From positions 2,482,501-2,546,500 of the forward strand of contig CM068589.1 in NCBI GenBank assembly GCA_035048485.1: DNA of 64,000 bases. Reading direction: 5' to 3'. The translations under genes were made by a program, and so were the position numbers. The notes under the pieces were generated by a model. That model did no database searches and was not told the DNA's origin. It saw only the letters and a list, made by a program, of their open reading frames with translations. This document shows positions 49,903 through 61,377 of the stretch, piece by piece. Position 1 is the stretch's first letter; every line of letters begins with the position of its first letter. Source of the DNA: Pteria penguin (Eukaryota > Mollusca > Bivalvia > Pterioida > Pteriidae).

Positions 49903-50601
49903 TTAGTAAAGCTTTTCTTTTATAGAATTTAGATGGGGTTGTTTTTTAAAGATTTTGCCTATTATGCTCGTAACAGTAATTTTTCGATATGAGTTTGGAT
50001 CTGATGGCATTGTGGTATTTATAGCAGTGGTGTTATTTTCTTTGCATAAAGCATTGATGTTAATTATATCTTTTTCGACTATTAATCTGTATTTCTCATC
50101 AAATGTAGAGTTGATTGTGCTACTACTTAATTCCTTATAATACTGTGCCCAGCCTTCCCTGATTTTATCCTCTTCTGTCATGTGTACATCATTGACTACT
50201 ATCTTACTTATCCGCCTAGTTTCCCCTTCTCTTTGCATTTTTATTGGTTTGTAAAAGAGCTGCTTGTCGTCAGCATTTGCCACCAGAACTTGCTTATAGA
50301 TCCTATGTCTCTCTTCTGCTGCTTCTGATCTCTGTACTCTTCTTAAAGACTTTTTAGCTTGTTTTCTCTCTTGTATGATGGCAAGCCTTACATTCTCATC
50401 CTTGCAATTTTTAATCTTCCAGTGTATGTTTTTGCCTTTTTTCACATGCTTCGCTAACCCCCCTAGAGATAAGTATTTTCTTTTTCTTCTTTTTTGTAGT
50501 ATCACCTTTACATTTGCTGCATCCACCAGCATATTGCTGACATGATTCAGAATTTCTGTGCTGTTCATAACCTCATACCTGTCAATTGCACGAACTTTCA
50601 T
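49903..50601 (-). pseudogene. LINE-B linker and start of reverse transcriptase
   Basis: Lys/Arg-rich linker (KRRKRKYLSLGGLAKHVKKG), EGWAQYYKELSS as in the endonuclease-RT linker, and DPNSYRKITVTSIIGKIF, the 'YR-I' motif at the start of the RT fingers. Ends abruptly at the junction with the Penelope-like sequence. Confidence 0.75.
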
Positions 50602-50727
50602 TGATACTTTTTTATGTATTTTTCAATATCAATTTTACTCCAGCTGATGTACTTTGACTTTATGTTATTTTCATCATTTTCTTCTGCTTTGATATTAATC
50701 GTGGTGGTTGCTAAAACTGGGATATGC

Positions 50728-51050
50728 AATGAGGTATTGAGTGGTGAATCTTGTATCCTAATGTCTTTTATTGTGTTATTATCTTTATTATCAATGAGGT
50801 ATTGAGTGGTGAATCTTGTATCCTAATGTCTTTTATTGTGTCATTATCTGTATTATCAATGAGGTATTGAGTGGTGAATCTTGTATCCTAATGTCTTTTA
50901 TTGTGTCATTATCTGTATTATCAATGAGGTATTGCGTGGTGAATCTTGTATCCTAATGTCTTTTATTGTGTCATTATCTGTATTATCAATGAGGTATTGC
51001 ATGGTGAATCTTGTATCCTAATGTCTTTTATTGTGTCATTATCTGTACAT
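50728..51050 (-). repeat. 65-bp tandem repeat inside the LINE-B endonuclease
   Basis: AATGAGGTATTGAGTGGTGA recurs at 50728, 50793, 50858, 50923 and 50988. The minus strand encodes DNDTIKDIRIQDSP in each unit, which is endonuclease sequence. 65 is not a multiple of 3, so the amplification destroys the frame. Confidence 0.9.
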
Positions 51051-51749
51051 AATATGTAATCAATTTGAGATATTGATCCATTATGATGTTTAAATGTGGA
51101 GGCTTCTGGATAGTCATGTGGTAGTTTAAAACCATTTCTTTTTACAAACTTCTTTAAAGTCGCATCTCTCTTTATCTGTTTGTCCTGATGTAGGGAGGCA
51201 TTGATGTCTCCAACCAGTATGACAGTATGGCTTCCTTTGTATTTGTTTGTTATTTCCTCAACCTCGGATATGCATTCATCAAATCTGTCCTCTGGGCATT
51301 CTGAACCCCTTGTAGGCATGTAAATATTTATTATGACACAGGAATTTATTAGTTTTATAGATTGTATCCTATTACTGCCCTGATGATGGACTTTAATGGA
51401 CGAGTTACATGTGTTTCTCCATAGGATTGATACACCCCCTTCCCTCTTGGTCTGGACTATGGCCCTATAGGTTCATAAATATCTGTACACAACTACACTT
51501 TATAGCAACACCCCGCCCTCCGTTCATTGCTAGTTTCTCTATATATTGAATTTCAATTGTGTAGAGCCAATGTTCCTGTAAAAAGACGATATCATGCATT
51601 TTCATAAGTTCTTTGATTAGTTGTTCATTTGTTTTTATATTTTCAATGTTGATAGTTACCATTGAGATTTCATTTGTGGCTGTATTTGACTGTTCATTGG
51701 TATTGCCATACTGTGTATCGGAATTGTGACCGGTCGTTGATTGTTCCAA
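50963..51749 (-). pseudogene. LINE-B endonuclease domain
   Basis: The N-terminal part has NIENIKTNEQLIKELMKMHD and IVFLQEHWLY. The C-terminal part has VILVGDINASLHQ and SISQIDYILCTD, the GDxN and SxIDYIL motifs of the AP-type endonuclease. A broken stretch at 51320-51464 separates the two frames. Confidence 0.82.
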
Positions 51750-52329
51750 CAGGCTTGTACCATGTGATTAGTTGTGGATATTGGGTTGTACGCTACAGGC
51801 ATCAATCTCTGCTGGGGGTTCTGGATGTACATCTGTACTGGAGCTTGTTGCATTGCGTTTACTTGAATGTCTTGAAGCTTCTGTGTTTGATGGTTGACAG
51901 CATTGACCTGAGTGTTTACGTTGTGATTCTTTTCCTTTTTCGTTGCCTTTTTTCTTCTTTTTGCTCAGTGTTACTCCAGTGTCTGTTTCCTAAAAAGGGG
52001 TGGGGTCACTTGCCTAAAATGGTTTGATTGTTGCTTTCCTGGAGATTTGTTGTCATTTTGATGCACTAGGTCATTTACATTTCTACTGTTAATAAATTAT
52101 TACTAGAACTACTGCTATCTATACTTGATATTTGCTCATCCAGATTTTTTTGTTGGTTTTGCTTGATAGAGCCATCCGAGTTCTCCAATTTGGTGATCCT
52201 ATCCTTTAATGAATTTATCTCCATATCATTTATCATTTGTTCTATTAATGCTACCCTTTGACTCATATAAGACCTATGCTACCCAAGTTGTCCTGGCTAT
52301 CATTTACTCTGCATGTAAGGTTATTTACA

Positions 52330-52475
52330 GATTGGTTTGCGGCGCCGACGATCCGGGTTCGATTCCCGGGTTGCGTTACTATATTTAAGAGTTTGGTAAC
52401 CTCTTGCTTCCATGTCGCGATATAACTGAAATATTGTTGTAAGCGACGTAAAATACCAACCAACCAACAGCTTGG
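52330..52475 (+). mobile_element. SINE-2, 5'-truncated
   Basis: Starts within the tRNA-like head (GCGGCGCCGACGATCCGGGT, TCGATTCCCGG) and continues through CATGTCGCGATATAACTGA and AAGCGACGTAAAATACCAA to a (CCAA)n-like tail. Inserted in the LINE-B ORF1 region. Confidence 0.82.
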
Positions 52476-52883
52476 TTATTATGGTTATTACAATCAGTGT
52501 GAGACTTCTAAACCGTTTATTTTTTGTTCCAATTTGATGATGTATGCCCTTGCTGTGGCTAGTTGCTTTGCAAATTCAGATATGTTTTGTTCTTTTTTTT
52601 TTTTTTTTTTTTTTTGAGTTCTGAGTCCTTTTGTTTCATAATTTTGTCGTGTTCTTTGAGAATGTTCTGGATTTCCTCCCTTGTGGTATCATCTGTGTTG
52701 GTACAGGCATCTTTATATAATGATGACTGTATGGCCATTGTGCTGGATACCTTGAAGTTCATCAGTCTGATATTGCCTTTGGTTATTGACTTGATTTTCA
52801 GCACTGTCATCCTATATTTCGGGATGGCATGCCGATATTTCAGGATCGTATGCCTCCTCTGTATGTGTACCTTCAATGTTAAC

Positions 52884-53032
52884 ACATCCGCGACAAATGT
52901 GTTTTTCTTGGACATCACTTTCGAGGTCTTTTATTTCCTCAGCCGTTAACCCTTCACATTCTTAGTGTGACCAATGTTCGCACTCATCGCACCACATCCC
53001 CTCGGGTATACAGGTCCATTACATACGCTACA
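52884..53032 (-). pseudogene. PHD finger in LINE-B ORF1
   Basis: On the minus strand CSVCNGPVYP, then (after a frameshift) EGMWCDECEHWSH-stop-EC, EGLTAEEIKDL and KHICRGC. This gives C-x2-C, C-x2-C, H-x2-C, C-x2-C, a C4HC3 PHD pattern. PHD-like fingers are known in ORF1 of some LINE groups. Confidence 0.75.
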
Positions 53033-53728
53033 TAGCTCTCTGACCTTTTGCATTTGAGTTTCCCCCTCTTTTGCTATTTGCTGTTCCCTATCAGAGATGG
53101 GTGTTTCGTTGCTGTTGTCTGGGGGTTGTCGTCATTATTGGAGTGTGTAGCGTCACAATTAACAAAGCCTGTATCTCTAGAATTCTTCTTTTTCTCATTT
53201 GCTGTTTTATGCATTAAAAGTTGCGTACACATTTATGCTGAAATTTGATGTAGTAAGATGGAGGTTTATTCTATACATTTGCTCATCAGTAGATATCTTC
53301 CCTACTGCTATTGATTCATCTACTGTCAGACCATTTTTAGCTTCTTGTGTGTCGATAGTGCACAATATATCAGTTGATTTACTAGAGTTTGGAGGTTTTT
53401 CGCACTCTTTCTAAAGACCTCGAACTGTGCGGCCGGGAGTTGGATAACTATAGTGCCCTTTTTATTTGTACACTGATATTTACTCTCTCAGCACTAACTC
53501 TTTTCTTTTCCAACGCTTTGGTTTTGTCTAGATTGTAGTTTGTGGTCTTTTTTTTTTTTTTGCATGTAGGTTGTCAGTTGAAATGTTTTTAGGGCATGGG
53601 CTGAAAAATTATTTAGGTTTAGGCTGTCGACCTGTCCCAATTTTCTTTTAACGATTAAATTCTCTATTTTATATGTCCTGTTTCACTACTGTCTGGATGG
53701 GGTTTTAGTAGATATTTTTCATTAGTGT

Positions 53729-54094
53729 CTATACAGCACTCTCTAATGATATCATTTTTAGGGCTTTTATAAATACTTGTGACACTTTCCCAGCTGAATG
53801 TACTCGATCCGTCGTTGTACAGATCAAAGTTAATAGAATAACGGTTTTGGAGTCTTTCTTACCTCTCGATTTTGTAATGAATTTTGTAAAATTCAGGAAT
53901 GATGAACCGTATTCTTGGCTAATGACTTTGATATGGTTGTTTATTTCTGTTGCATGAGCTATTACTGTTTTGTCGTCAGCTTGTATACTTGAAAGATCAT
54001 CCCTTAGTGTTCCTCTATTCTTATTATATATCTCTATGGAAACTGGTTGTACGTCTATAAATTCAGTCTTAACACGATCACCATAAGGTTTCAC
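53729..54094 (-). CDS. Unidentified 121-codon frame
   Basis: Starts MKPYGDRVKTEFIDVQPV and reads like ordinary protein (SFLNFTKFITKSRGKKDSKT). It may be the 5' part of LINE-B or a separate relic. No domain recognised. Nothing in the flanks supports a promoter or splice site. Confidence 0.35.
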   Translation of the reverse strand: MKPYGDRVKTEFIDVQPVSIEIYNKNRGTLRDDLSSIQADDKTVIAHATEINNHIKVISQEYGSSFLNFTKFITKSRGKKDSKTVILLTLICTTTDRVHSAGKVSQVFIKALKMISLESAV

Positions 54095-55590
54095 CGTTTC
54101 CCTTACCTAGTAATCCGTGTATAGTTTATCTGTTATATCCTACTGTGATCGATATACAACCGGCAAGAAAGCCCTTGCCAAGTTTCCTGTTTGGTAAATG
54201 CAGAATTTATGATAGGTAATAACTAATGTTTTGTATGTAAATCGTACTCTAGCTGGGCCTGGTGCTAGTGATATACAAATGACAAGAAGACCCTTGTTAT
54301 TTCTACGATTGCGGATTGGTACCACAGCAATAATAGTTTTATATTAAATAAAAAGGATGCTAATAATTAATAAAGAAAAGTAAGTTAAGGTTAAAGTTAA
54401 CATATATACAGGGCAGCAGTTAACCAAGTGAGGAACATTTTTCAACTATGGCGGGAAAAATTTCTAGATCACTATCTTGTAATAAATTAAAGCGCATTAA
54501 GTTATATATACAATGAAAGGGGAAAGACCCAAAAGAAGCACTACTTATCTCCCGGAGACTACCAGCGAGATCCTGCTGACAAGACATGGCAACTCATGAA
54601 CTAAAACTATCCTAAAACACTAATTTGAGTTTCAATCTCCCAGGTAAATTTTCGTATCTTCCTTCTTCGAGCCTCGATCTCGCCCATAGTTTTACTATAA
54701 TTGTTCCGCGAAAGTGGAAGTCATGCATGGTGTATAACGTAAGTGAGCGAAAGGTCCCGGAGTGGAGTCCTACCGTGGGTCGAGTGTGGCCTATCTTTCA
54801 CATGAGACAATCAGAATCGATGCCCAATATGCACCATCGACTTCACACGTAAAAAACTATTGCCCACGGACTTCTATGACTTCCATTATTTTTTTTAGTA
54901 TGTGTATTAATAAAGATTTAGACCTGTTTACACGACAAACAATACCATGCCACAATTTGAACTGAATTGTCAGCTATATCAAAATTTTAATATAAATAAG
55001 CATATTGTAACCACATAATAAAAAGCAAGATATATTTGCCTTAACATGATTGTTTATTACTTTTATTTCTTGTTTGGCGATATTTGGCCTTGGCTGCAAA
55101 TTCATAAAGGAGCCAAGACCCAACTTAGATCTTATGGGCATCCAAATAAATAAATCAGAAAATTGAAAATACAATTATATTTAGATGACACAATTGAACC
55201 CCGAGTTTTTCCACACTGAACACGAACTGTAAAATATCACCCTATTTAAATACTTTGGCACACGTGTCACAAACCGCGAGTTATATAAATTATAGAGTTA
55301 TCATACTTAGATATAGTAAGAGCTGTCTTGCGTTAATAAATCGATTAAAACTTATTTAATAAAGAAGTCGTTTTAAAATCTAGAGATGAAAACGATGATA
55401 ATAATGACGACGATGATGACAATGTCGATGATGACATCCAAGATCTGAAATGGTCAAAATCAGCATCCATTTCCAGAGAATAATATGCAGGTATTGCAAA
55501 AAATGAAACACTTTATGTAGAGGAAGTGTATTGACATTAGCAATGCCAGAATTCACCAGCTATACGCGTCCGCTTCAAATTTACATAATG
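54095..55590. other. Intergenic region, no gene seen
   Basis: Two diverged copies of GATATACAA..GACAAGAAGACCCTTG lie near 54150 and 54270. The rest is AT-rich. A run of GAT/GAC trinucleotides is at 55386-55440. Confidence 0.4.
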
Positions 55591-55596
55591 ACCAGG

Positions 55597-55807
55597 GTCC
55601 GGTGCCATAAACCGAGAAAGAACTAGAGTCATAATTTCATATTCTTCCGTTCAGCAATGAATTTTGGTTTTGGATTTTATTGAGTTTTATTCTAGTGAAA
55701 AATAGAATTAAATTATTCTGCATGACAATTTATTTGAACGTTTGATAATGGAATAAATTCAAATTAAACAATTGACTCGAGTATTTTCTCAGTTTATGGC
55801 GCCGGAC
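55597..55807. mobile_element. MITE family GTCCGGCGCC, copy 3
   Basis: Starts GTCCGGTGCCATAAACCGAG and ends TCTCAGTTTATGGCGCCGGAC. 211 bp, with the same interior words as the other two copies (TTATTGAGTTTTATTCTAGT, GAATTAAA..TTCTGCATGAC). Confidence 0.85.
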
Positions 55808-56277
55808 TCAGTTCTTTAATGAGAAGAGATCCGAAACATTCCGAATATATTATGGGGTATGACTTTGGTTTTATCTGAAGAAGCTATATATGTGTATAAC
55901 AAATTTTGTTGGGGACGAATTCTATTTTCGTTGAAATGCCCCTCTTATAATTCTTTAAACAGGAAAAAATATTAGAAGAATCATTAACTTGTGAAAACTT
56001 CTTTCTTTAAATCAGAACCACTTCTCCGTCCCCAAAACATCAGAGAACTGTGCAGTTTGGGGAATTTGTTTAAAAGATTTTTATTCTACGGGTTTTTTTT
56101 TTTATTTTTATTAAAATCTCATCTTTTAGTTGTAGTTGCTTTTTTTTTATATTTCTTGAATGTATTATTATTATATAATGTATATCTATAACCAGTGTGG
56201 CTATTGAAGACAATATTTAATTCACATAATTCATTTTATATGTTTTGGGGGGGGGGGGGGTTTCTCTTTTTTTTTAC

Positions 56278-56434
56278 AATTAAGGGATCGCCAGGTCCAA
56301 CTTTCACCACGCCCATTACGTAGTTTCATTGTGACGTCACAGGTAAATCCATGTTTGACAGGCCATTTCTTTGACGTCATAATGAAAAAGTGTGCCAAAA
56401 GGTGCAATGTCAGGCATTTGACGATCCCTCAATT
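56278..56434. mobile_element. Candidate short MITE with AGGGATCG ends
   Basis: AATTAAGGGATCGCCAGG at the left pairs with the complement of GACGATCCCTCAATT at the right. The interior has TGACGTCAC and TGACGTCATAATG. About 157 bp. Short repeats, so a modest call. Confidence 0.45.
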
Positions 56435-56889
56435 TATTTATAGACATAAGTAGTTCGCAAATTTGAAATATATGTATAAAGGGCAACAACTGTAAACGCG
56501 TACTTGGAAAATTACAGGCGTATTCCTCGCAGTATCAGTAGTATATATATGTACCAAGTTTGGCCGTCTTAGCTCTTATATATAGTTTGGTCCGAATCAA
56601 GTTTACAAGTTTTATCAACAGTATTCAACATCTGAACTCGGAAAAACAATTGTCATAGTCCATTTGTCATAAGAAGCATGTATTATAAGTTTGAAAGTCC
56701 GAACCCAAATGATTCGATCTGTATTTTGTTTACAAGTTTCATCAATGATATTATCTATATGGCTTTGAAAACAGATAGGCGGCATCCTTCGCCCAAATGA
56801 TTTAGTGTGCACTCTGCTGAAAAATTAAGTGGACAGACAGACGCACTGACACAATGAACAACACACCAAGCCATACGTCTGTCCATTTT

Positions 56890-56960
56890 TGGTTGGTTGG
56901 TTGATTGGTGTTTTACGTCGCTTTCAACAATTTTTCAGTTATATCGCGCCATGGAAGCTT
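56890..56960 (-). mobile_element. SINE-2 3' fragment, minus strand
   Basis: GGTTGGTTGGTTGATTGGTG, TTTTACGTCGCTTTCAACAA and CAGTTATATCGCGCCATGG match the tail of SINE-2 in reverse orientation. Confidence 0.75.
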
Positions 56961-57519
56961 TCTTATACGTCTGTCTATGACGGGCAAAAATGACGTTATG
57001 ACGAAGTTTAACTTCATCTGTAAGATCTTATTGTAAATATGTAAATGTATATACACATTGTGCTCAAGTTGAATAAATGTATTTCGAACCCCAATTCATT
57101 TGCGATTTTTTAAAATTATTTTGGAGGAAGAAGAGGGGGTTGGGGTCTCATGTGCTTGTATCAATTGTGTCCTGAAAGGCAGATCCATTACTTTAGTTTT
57201 CATGTTCCCAAATCGAGAGACTGCAAATATTTGGTTTTGTTCCGTTTGTGGATAACTTCAATTGGTTCTTCTCGTTATTTCCCATATGAGCAGGTATCTG
57301 ACGTCAAACCATTGCGACGTCATCCAGTTATATGTTGTAAAATTCATCCTTCCACGGTTCGTAAAAGAACGTGACATTCAGTCTTGTTTTGTACCTCAGT
57401 TGACGTCATTACAATGAAAAATTGTTTTGTGGAAGGGTGAGTTTAAAGGGAAATATTGAAATTGTACGACGTCAAAATGATTTAAGGTTAGAGAGCTGCT
57501 CATATGCAAAATTACTGTT

Positions 57520-57670
57520 CTTTCAGATGAGGCAATAATAAACGAGGCCCCGTGTCACATCACTGCTTCGGATGGATCTGTTGCAAAAAATTCTACGCGA
57601 TGCATCAGACAAATGCCGTCAACATTTACGTGAAATATAATCGTTCAGTGAAGTAAAACAATAATCAATC
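57520..57670 (+). mobile_element. SINE-1, head-less copy
   Basis: GATGAGGCAATAATAAACGA, CATCACTGCTTCGGATGGAT, GCATCAGACAAATGCCGTCA and GTGAAGTAAAACAATAATCA follow the SINE-1 body in order; the tRNA head is missing. Confidence 0.75.
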
Positions 57671-57696
57671 GTCGTAAAGTTTGACCCAATCTGAAA

Positions 57697-57860
57697 GGGG
57701 CAGGCTTGGTGAAGTGGTTAAGCGCTTGGCTTGCGGCGCCGACGATCCAGGTTCGATTTTGGGGTTGCGCTACTATGTTTAAAAAGGTTGGTTACCTCCT
57801 GCTTCCATGTCGCGATATAACTCAAAAATGTTGAAAGCGACATAAAACAGCAATCAACTA
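57697..57860 (+). mobile_element. SINE-2, full length with perfect target duplication
   Basis: Head CAGGCTTGGTGAAGTGGTTA, GCTTGCGGCGCC, B box GGTTCGATTTTGG, then GGTTACCTCCTGCTTCCATG and GAAAGCGACATAAAACAGC. Flanked by perfect 13-bp copies of ACCCAATCTGAAA (57684-57696 and 57861-57873), so the insertion is recent. Confidence 0.92.
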
Positions 57861-58004
57861 ACCCAATCTGAAAAACTTAACACTGGCCTTCACTTTTAAG
57901 CCATAGAGAGAAGCCTAAGGTACCTTATGAGTTCCTTGTGGCGATAAAACTTCTCAATTTCTGCTTCACGTTTCACCGACATTTTAACTGATTTAAATGT
58001 TATT

Positions 58005-58060
58005 GTTTTAAGTCACTCTACGATTATTTCACGTTCATGGTAACCTCATCTGCCTGATAA
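58005..58060 (-). mobile_element. SINE-1 3' fragment, minus strand
   Basis: CACTCTACGATTATTTCACG and CATCTGCCTGAT match the complement of the SINE-1 tail. Confidence 0.6.
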
Positions 58061-58239
58061 AAATAGAGCTCTCCCAATTTTACAAATATCCCTCGCGGCA
58101 ACAAAGTTGAAACATTCAATAATTCATCCCAAGATAATCACTGGTATAAGTGTAATGTAAATCCCACTTGTACATTTTGAGGCACATGTATAATCAATGA
58201 AAACAATCTGGAAGAAATTATGGCTCGTCAAGAGCTCTG

Positions 58240-59170
58240 GCTTAGTGTGCACTGTGACCTTGACCTTGTAGATATGATCTTGGTTCAAAGTCATGACACA
58301 CACGAGTCATGGGAAACGATTGTGTAAAATATAATCTCCCTGCAAAAAAAATCTGGAAATTTATAAGTCCAAGGGTCATAAATCCGTCAAAAGTGATCAT
58401 TCGTAACAAAACTCGAACTGGTACTGACGCCGCTAGATATAAAGCAATATACCAAATTTCAATTCAATATCTTGAAAGACGGCCAAAAAGGCCGGAAAAC
58501 ATGACCTTGGACAGATGGTCAACCCTCCCTAAAATTATAAATTTCTCAAAAATGAAGAAAAAGATATTAAAACCCGTAATACATGTGATAGTTGGTATAT
58601 TTTACTTGTTTCAGATATACCGGACAACAAACCTTGAAGGACCGGACAAAATGGACAGCGAACGGATAGTGAACAGATATGCAATATTTTTGAAAAAAAA
58701 ATCTTGAATTTTTTTAGTCCAAGCCCCCCCCCCCCGGGACGATTGGTCTAGTAAATCTCAAACTTTCTGCTAAATTTCATAATGTTTTTACAAAAATTAG
58801 ATTTTTAATGAATTTTCCAAAAAAAAGTCCGGAAAACTAGACCTTGCACAGATGGTCAACCCCCTTAAAATAATTAATTTCTCAAAAATGAAGAAAAAGA
58901 TATTGAAACCGGTAATATATGTGATAGTTGGTACATTTTACTTGTTTCATGATAAATTTCATTTTGTTTTGACAAAAATTAGATTTTTAATGAATTTCTG
59001 AAAAAAATCTTGAAATTTGTAAGTCCAAGGGCCATAAATCCGTTAAAAGTAGGTCAATTGTAACAAAACTCAAAATGGTACTGACGCCGCTTGAAATAAA
59101 ACTATATACCAAATTTCAATTCAATATCTTGAAAGACGGCAAAAAAAAAAAAAAAAAAAAAAAAAAAAGA
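58240..59170. repeat. AT-rich dispersed repeat with internal duplications
   Basis: A block containing AATTTATAAGTCCAAGGGTC, CAATTCAATATCTTGAAAGA, GATGGTCAACC and AAAATGAAGAAAAAGATATT occurs whole or in part three times (about 58330, 58690 and 58980). A C-run is at 58726-58735 and a poly-A of about 30 at 59139-59168. Resembles a non-coding mollusc repeat with GACCTTGACCTTG words. Confidence 0.6.
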
Positions 59171-59641
59171 AGACCTCGGGACAGCACCATAACATTATAT
59201 GTCCCGTCTAATGACAGGCGTATAAAAACTGAAAAAATACCTCACTGATTTTTAAAATCCCAAGCTACACAAATTGCTTGACTTGTTTGTATGTATGTGG
59301 ACTGGATGAAATCAACATCATGAAATTATTTTCACAGTAAAAAGGAAATAAACATCATGACGTTACTTTTTCCAATAATATTGTAGATTTCTTTTAAGTA
59401 TTACTACTGCAGGTGTCATCTTACTGGGAATTCATTGTCAAAACACGATCAGATCAAGTTTAAATAGTGTTATTATTATTTTCATATAGTAAGAAAAATA
59501 ATTGTAAATATCCCAAAATATTGTTATAACATATTTCATGCACATTCTGTATCAAATATCATTTAATCATTATTAATTATGTACCATCTGACATGCAATT
59601 CATAGAAAATATAAATAAATTACTATAAAATTCAATGAGGA

Positions 59642-61101
59642 CTATATATTGGATGAAACTAGATTACCAACATTGCTGCAATACAAATGAGTTTTTGTAT
59701 GTGTCTTAAGACTACTTAGATGGCTAGTACTATACCCACACACATCACACTTGTAAGGTTTGTCTCCTGTATGTATCCTCTGATGTCTCTTGAGATTACC
59801 TATGTGAACAGCACTATACCCACACACATCACACTTGTAAGGTTTGTCTCCTGTATGTATCCTCTGATGTGTCTTGAGAGCACCCATCTGATTAGCACTA
59901 TACCCACACACATCACACTTGTAAGGTTTGTCTCCTGTATGTATCCTCTGATGTGTCTTGAGATCACCAATGCGATTAGCACTATACCCACACACATCAC
60001 ACTTGTAAGGTTTGTCTCCTGTATGTATCCTCTGATGTGTCTTGAGATCACCAATGCGATTAGCACTATACCCACACACATCACACTTGTAAGGTTTGTC
60101 TCCTGTATGTATCCTCTGATGTGTCTTGAGAGTATCCATGCGATTAGCACTATACCCACACACATCACACTTGTAAGGTTTGTCTCCTGTATGTATCCTC
60201 TGATGTCCCTTGAGATGACTTATCTGATTAGCACTATACCCACACACATCACACTTGTAAGGTTTGTCTCCTGTATGTATCCTCTGATGTGTCTTGAGAT
60301 TACTTATTTGATTAGCACTATACCCACACACATCACACTTGTAAGGTTTGTCTCCTGTATGTATCCTCTGATGTGTCTTGAGATCACCAATGCGATTAGC
60401 ACTATACCCACACACATCACACTTGTAAGGTTTGTCTCCTGTATGTATCCTCTGATGTGTCTTGAGATGACTTATCTGATTAGCACTATACCCACACACA
60501 TCACACTTGTAAGGTTTGTCTCCTGTATGTATCCTCTGATGTCCCTTGAGATGACTTATCTGATTAGCACTATACCCACACACATCACACTTGTAAGGTT
60601 TGTCTCCTGTATGTATCCTCTGATGTGTCTTGAGATCACCCATGTGAACAGCACTATACCCACACACATCACACTTGTAAGGTTTGTCTCCTGTATGTAT
60701 CCTCTGATGTGTCTTGAGATCACCCATGTGAACAGCACTATACCCACACACATCACACTTGTAAGTTTTGTCTCCTATATGCATTCTTTTACATGTTTTG
60801 GTGTTATTTCTACATTTCAATGTATCATTGTCACATGGTTTCTTATGCTGGATCAAACACACATTTTCTTTGTCATGGTTCATGTTTTGCGGTCTTTCCG
60901 TCTTTCTATAAGTCCCAAATAATCCTTGAGATTCATTAACTTGTGACTTCATTTCTTTAAGCCGGTACTCTGCACTGTAAATCATCTTTTTATTTGGTAG
61001 ATAGCTTGGAGTTATTAATTGTTTGTGAGCAGTCTCCATATGTTTCACTAAGTAATCTATATATGAATAGCACACATCGCACATTGTACATCTGTAAATA
61101 T
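59642..61101 (-). CDS. C2H2 zinc-finger protein, terminal exon with 14 fingers
   Basis: A 3' exon on the minus strand. It begins after the acceptor TGACTCTTTTTCAG at 61101 in phase 1 with IYRCTMCDVCYSYIDYLVKH, a first C2H2 finger (C-x2-C-x12-H-x4-H). After a linker of about 90 residues come 13 tandem fingers of the form KPYKCDVCGYSAxxxxxLKT plus HQRIHTGD, 28 residues each. The ATG at 61084 lies inside the first finger, so the true start is in an upstream exon outside the window. The phenylalanine normal at the finger core is Ala here, and the linker is TGDKPYK rather than TGEKPYK. The fingers differ almost only at helix positions -1, 2, 3 and 6. Likely a nuclear DNA-binding protein. Target unknown. 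Confidence 0.9.
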
Positions 61102-61377
61102 CTGAAAAAGAGTCAGAAAATCATTTACATTTCTTACTCTGAAGAGACTTCTAACATTAATAATCTTTATGATTTCAATGTAATTGTTAAACGTCTATTC
61201 CAATTCTGGTTACACATTCAATTATCACACCTATACTTTAAGCATCCCCTACACGTTAGATCACAATATGATATCTCCAGTATCAATTCTCTAATATCTC
61301 ATATCTTGTGTTATGTTCATTTTGTGCTCATATCAACACCATAATACCAGTAACTCAAAAACTATATGTATATGGAA

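Larger units (their letters stand above)
47253..53410 (-). pseudogene. Decayed LINE-B retrotransposon with nested insertions
   Basis: Read on the minus strand from about 53410 leftward: an N-terminal segment, a PHD finger (53032-52884), a coiled coil (52266-52075, KDRITKLENSDGS), an apurinic-type endonuclease (51749-50963), a linker and the start of the reverse transcriptase (50601-49903, ending SYRKITVTSIIGKIF), then post-catalytic segments (48670-48302 and 48152-47784) and a C-terminal Cys/His finger (47552-47253, EEDIAHFILKC). The palm with the catalytic YADD-type box is missing where the Penelope-like sequence sits. A SINE and a tandem amplification also interrupt it. Domain order resembles I/Nimb-like elements of molluscs, a tentative assignment. 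Confidence 0.8.

Noticed and set aside
54625..54852. 75-codon plus-strand frame near a GTAAGTG donor-like site
   Set aside because: No acceptor, no recognised domain and no partner exon. The donor-like word alone is not enough.
59720..60922. 400-codon plus-strand frame opposite the zinc fingers
   Set aside because: It is the mirror of the 84-bp finger repeats on the minus strand, which carry clear C2H2 motifs.
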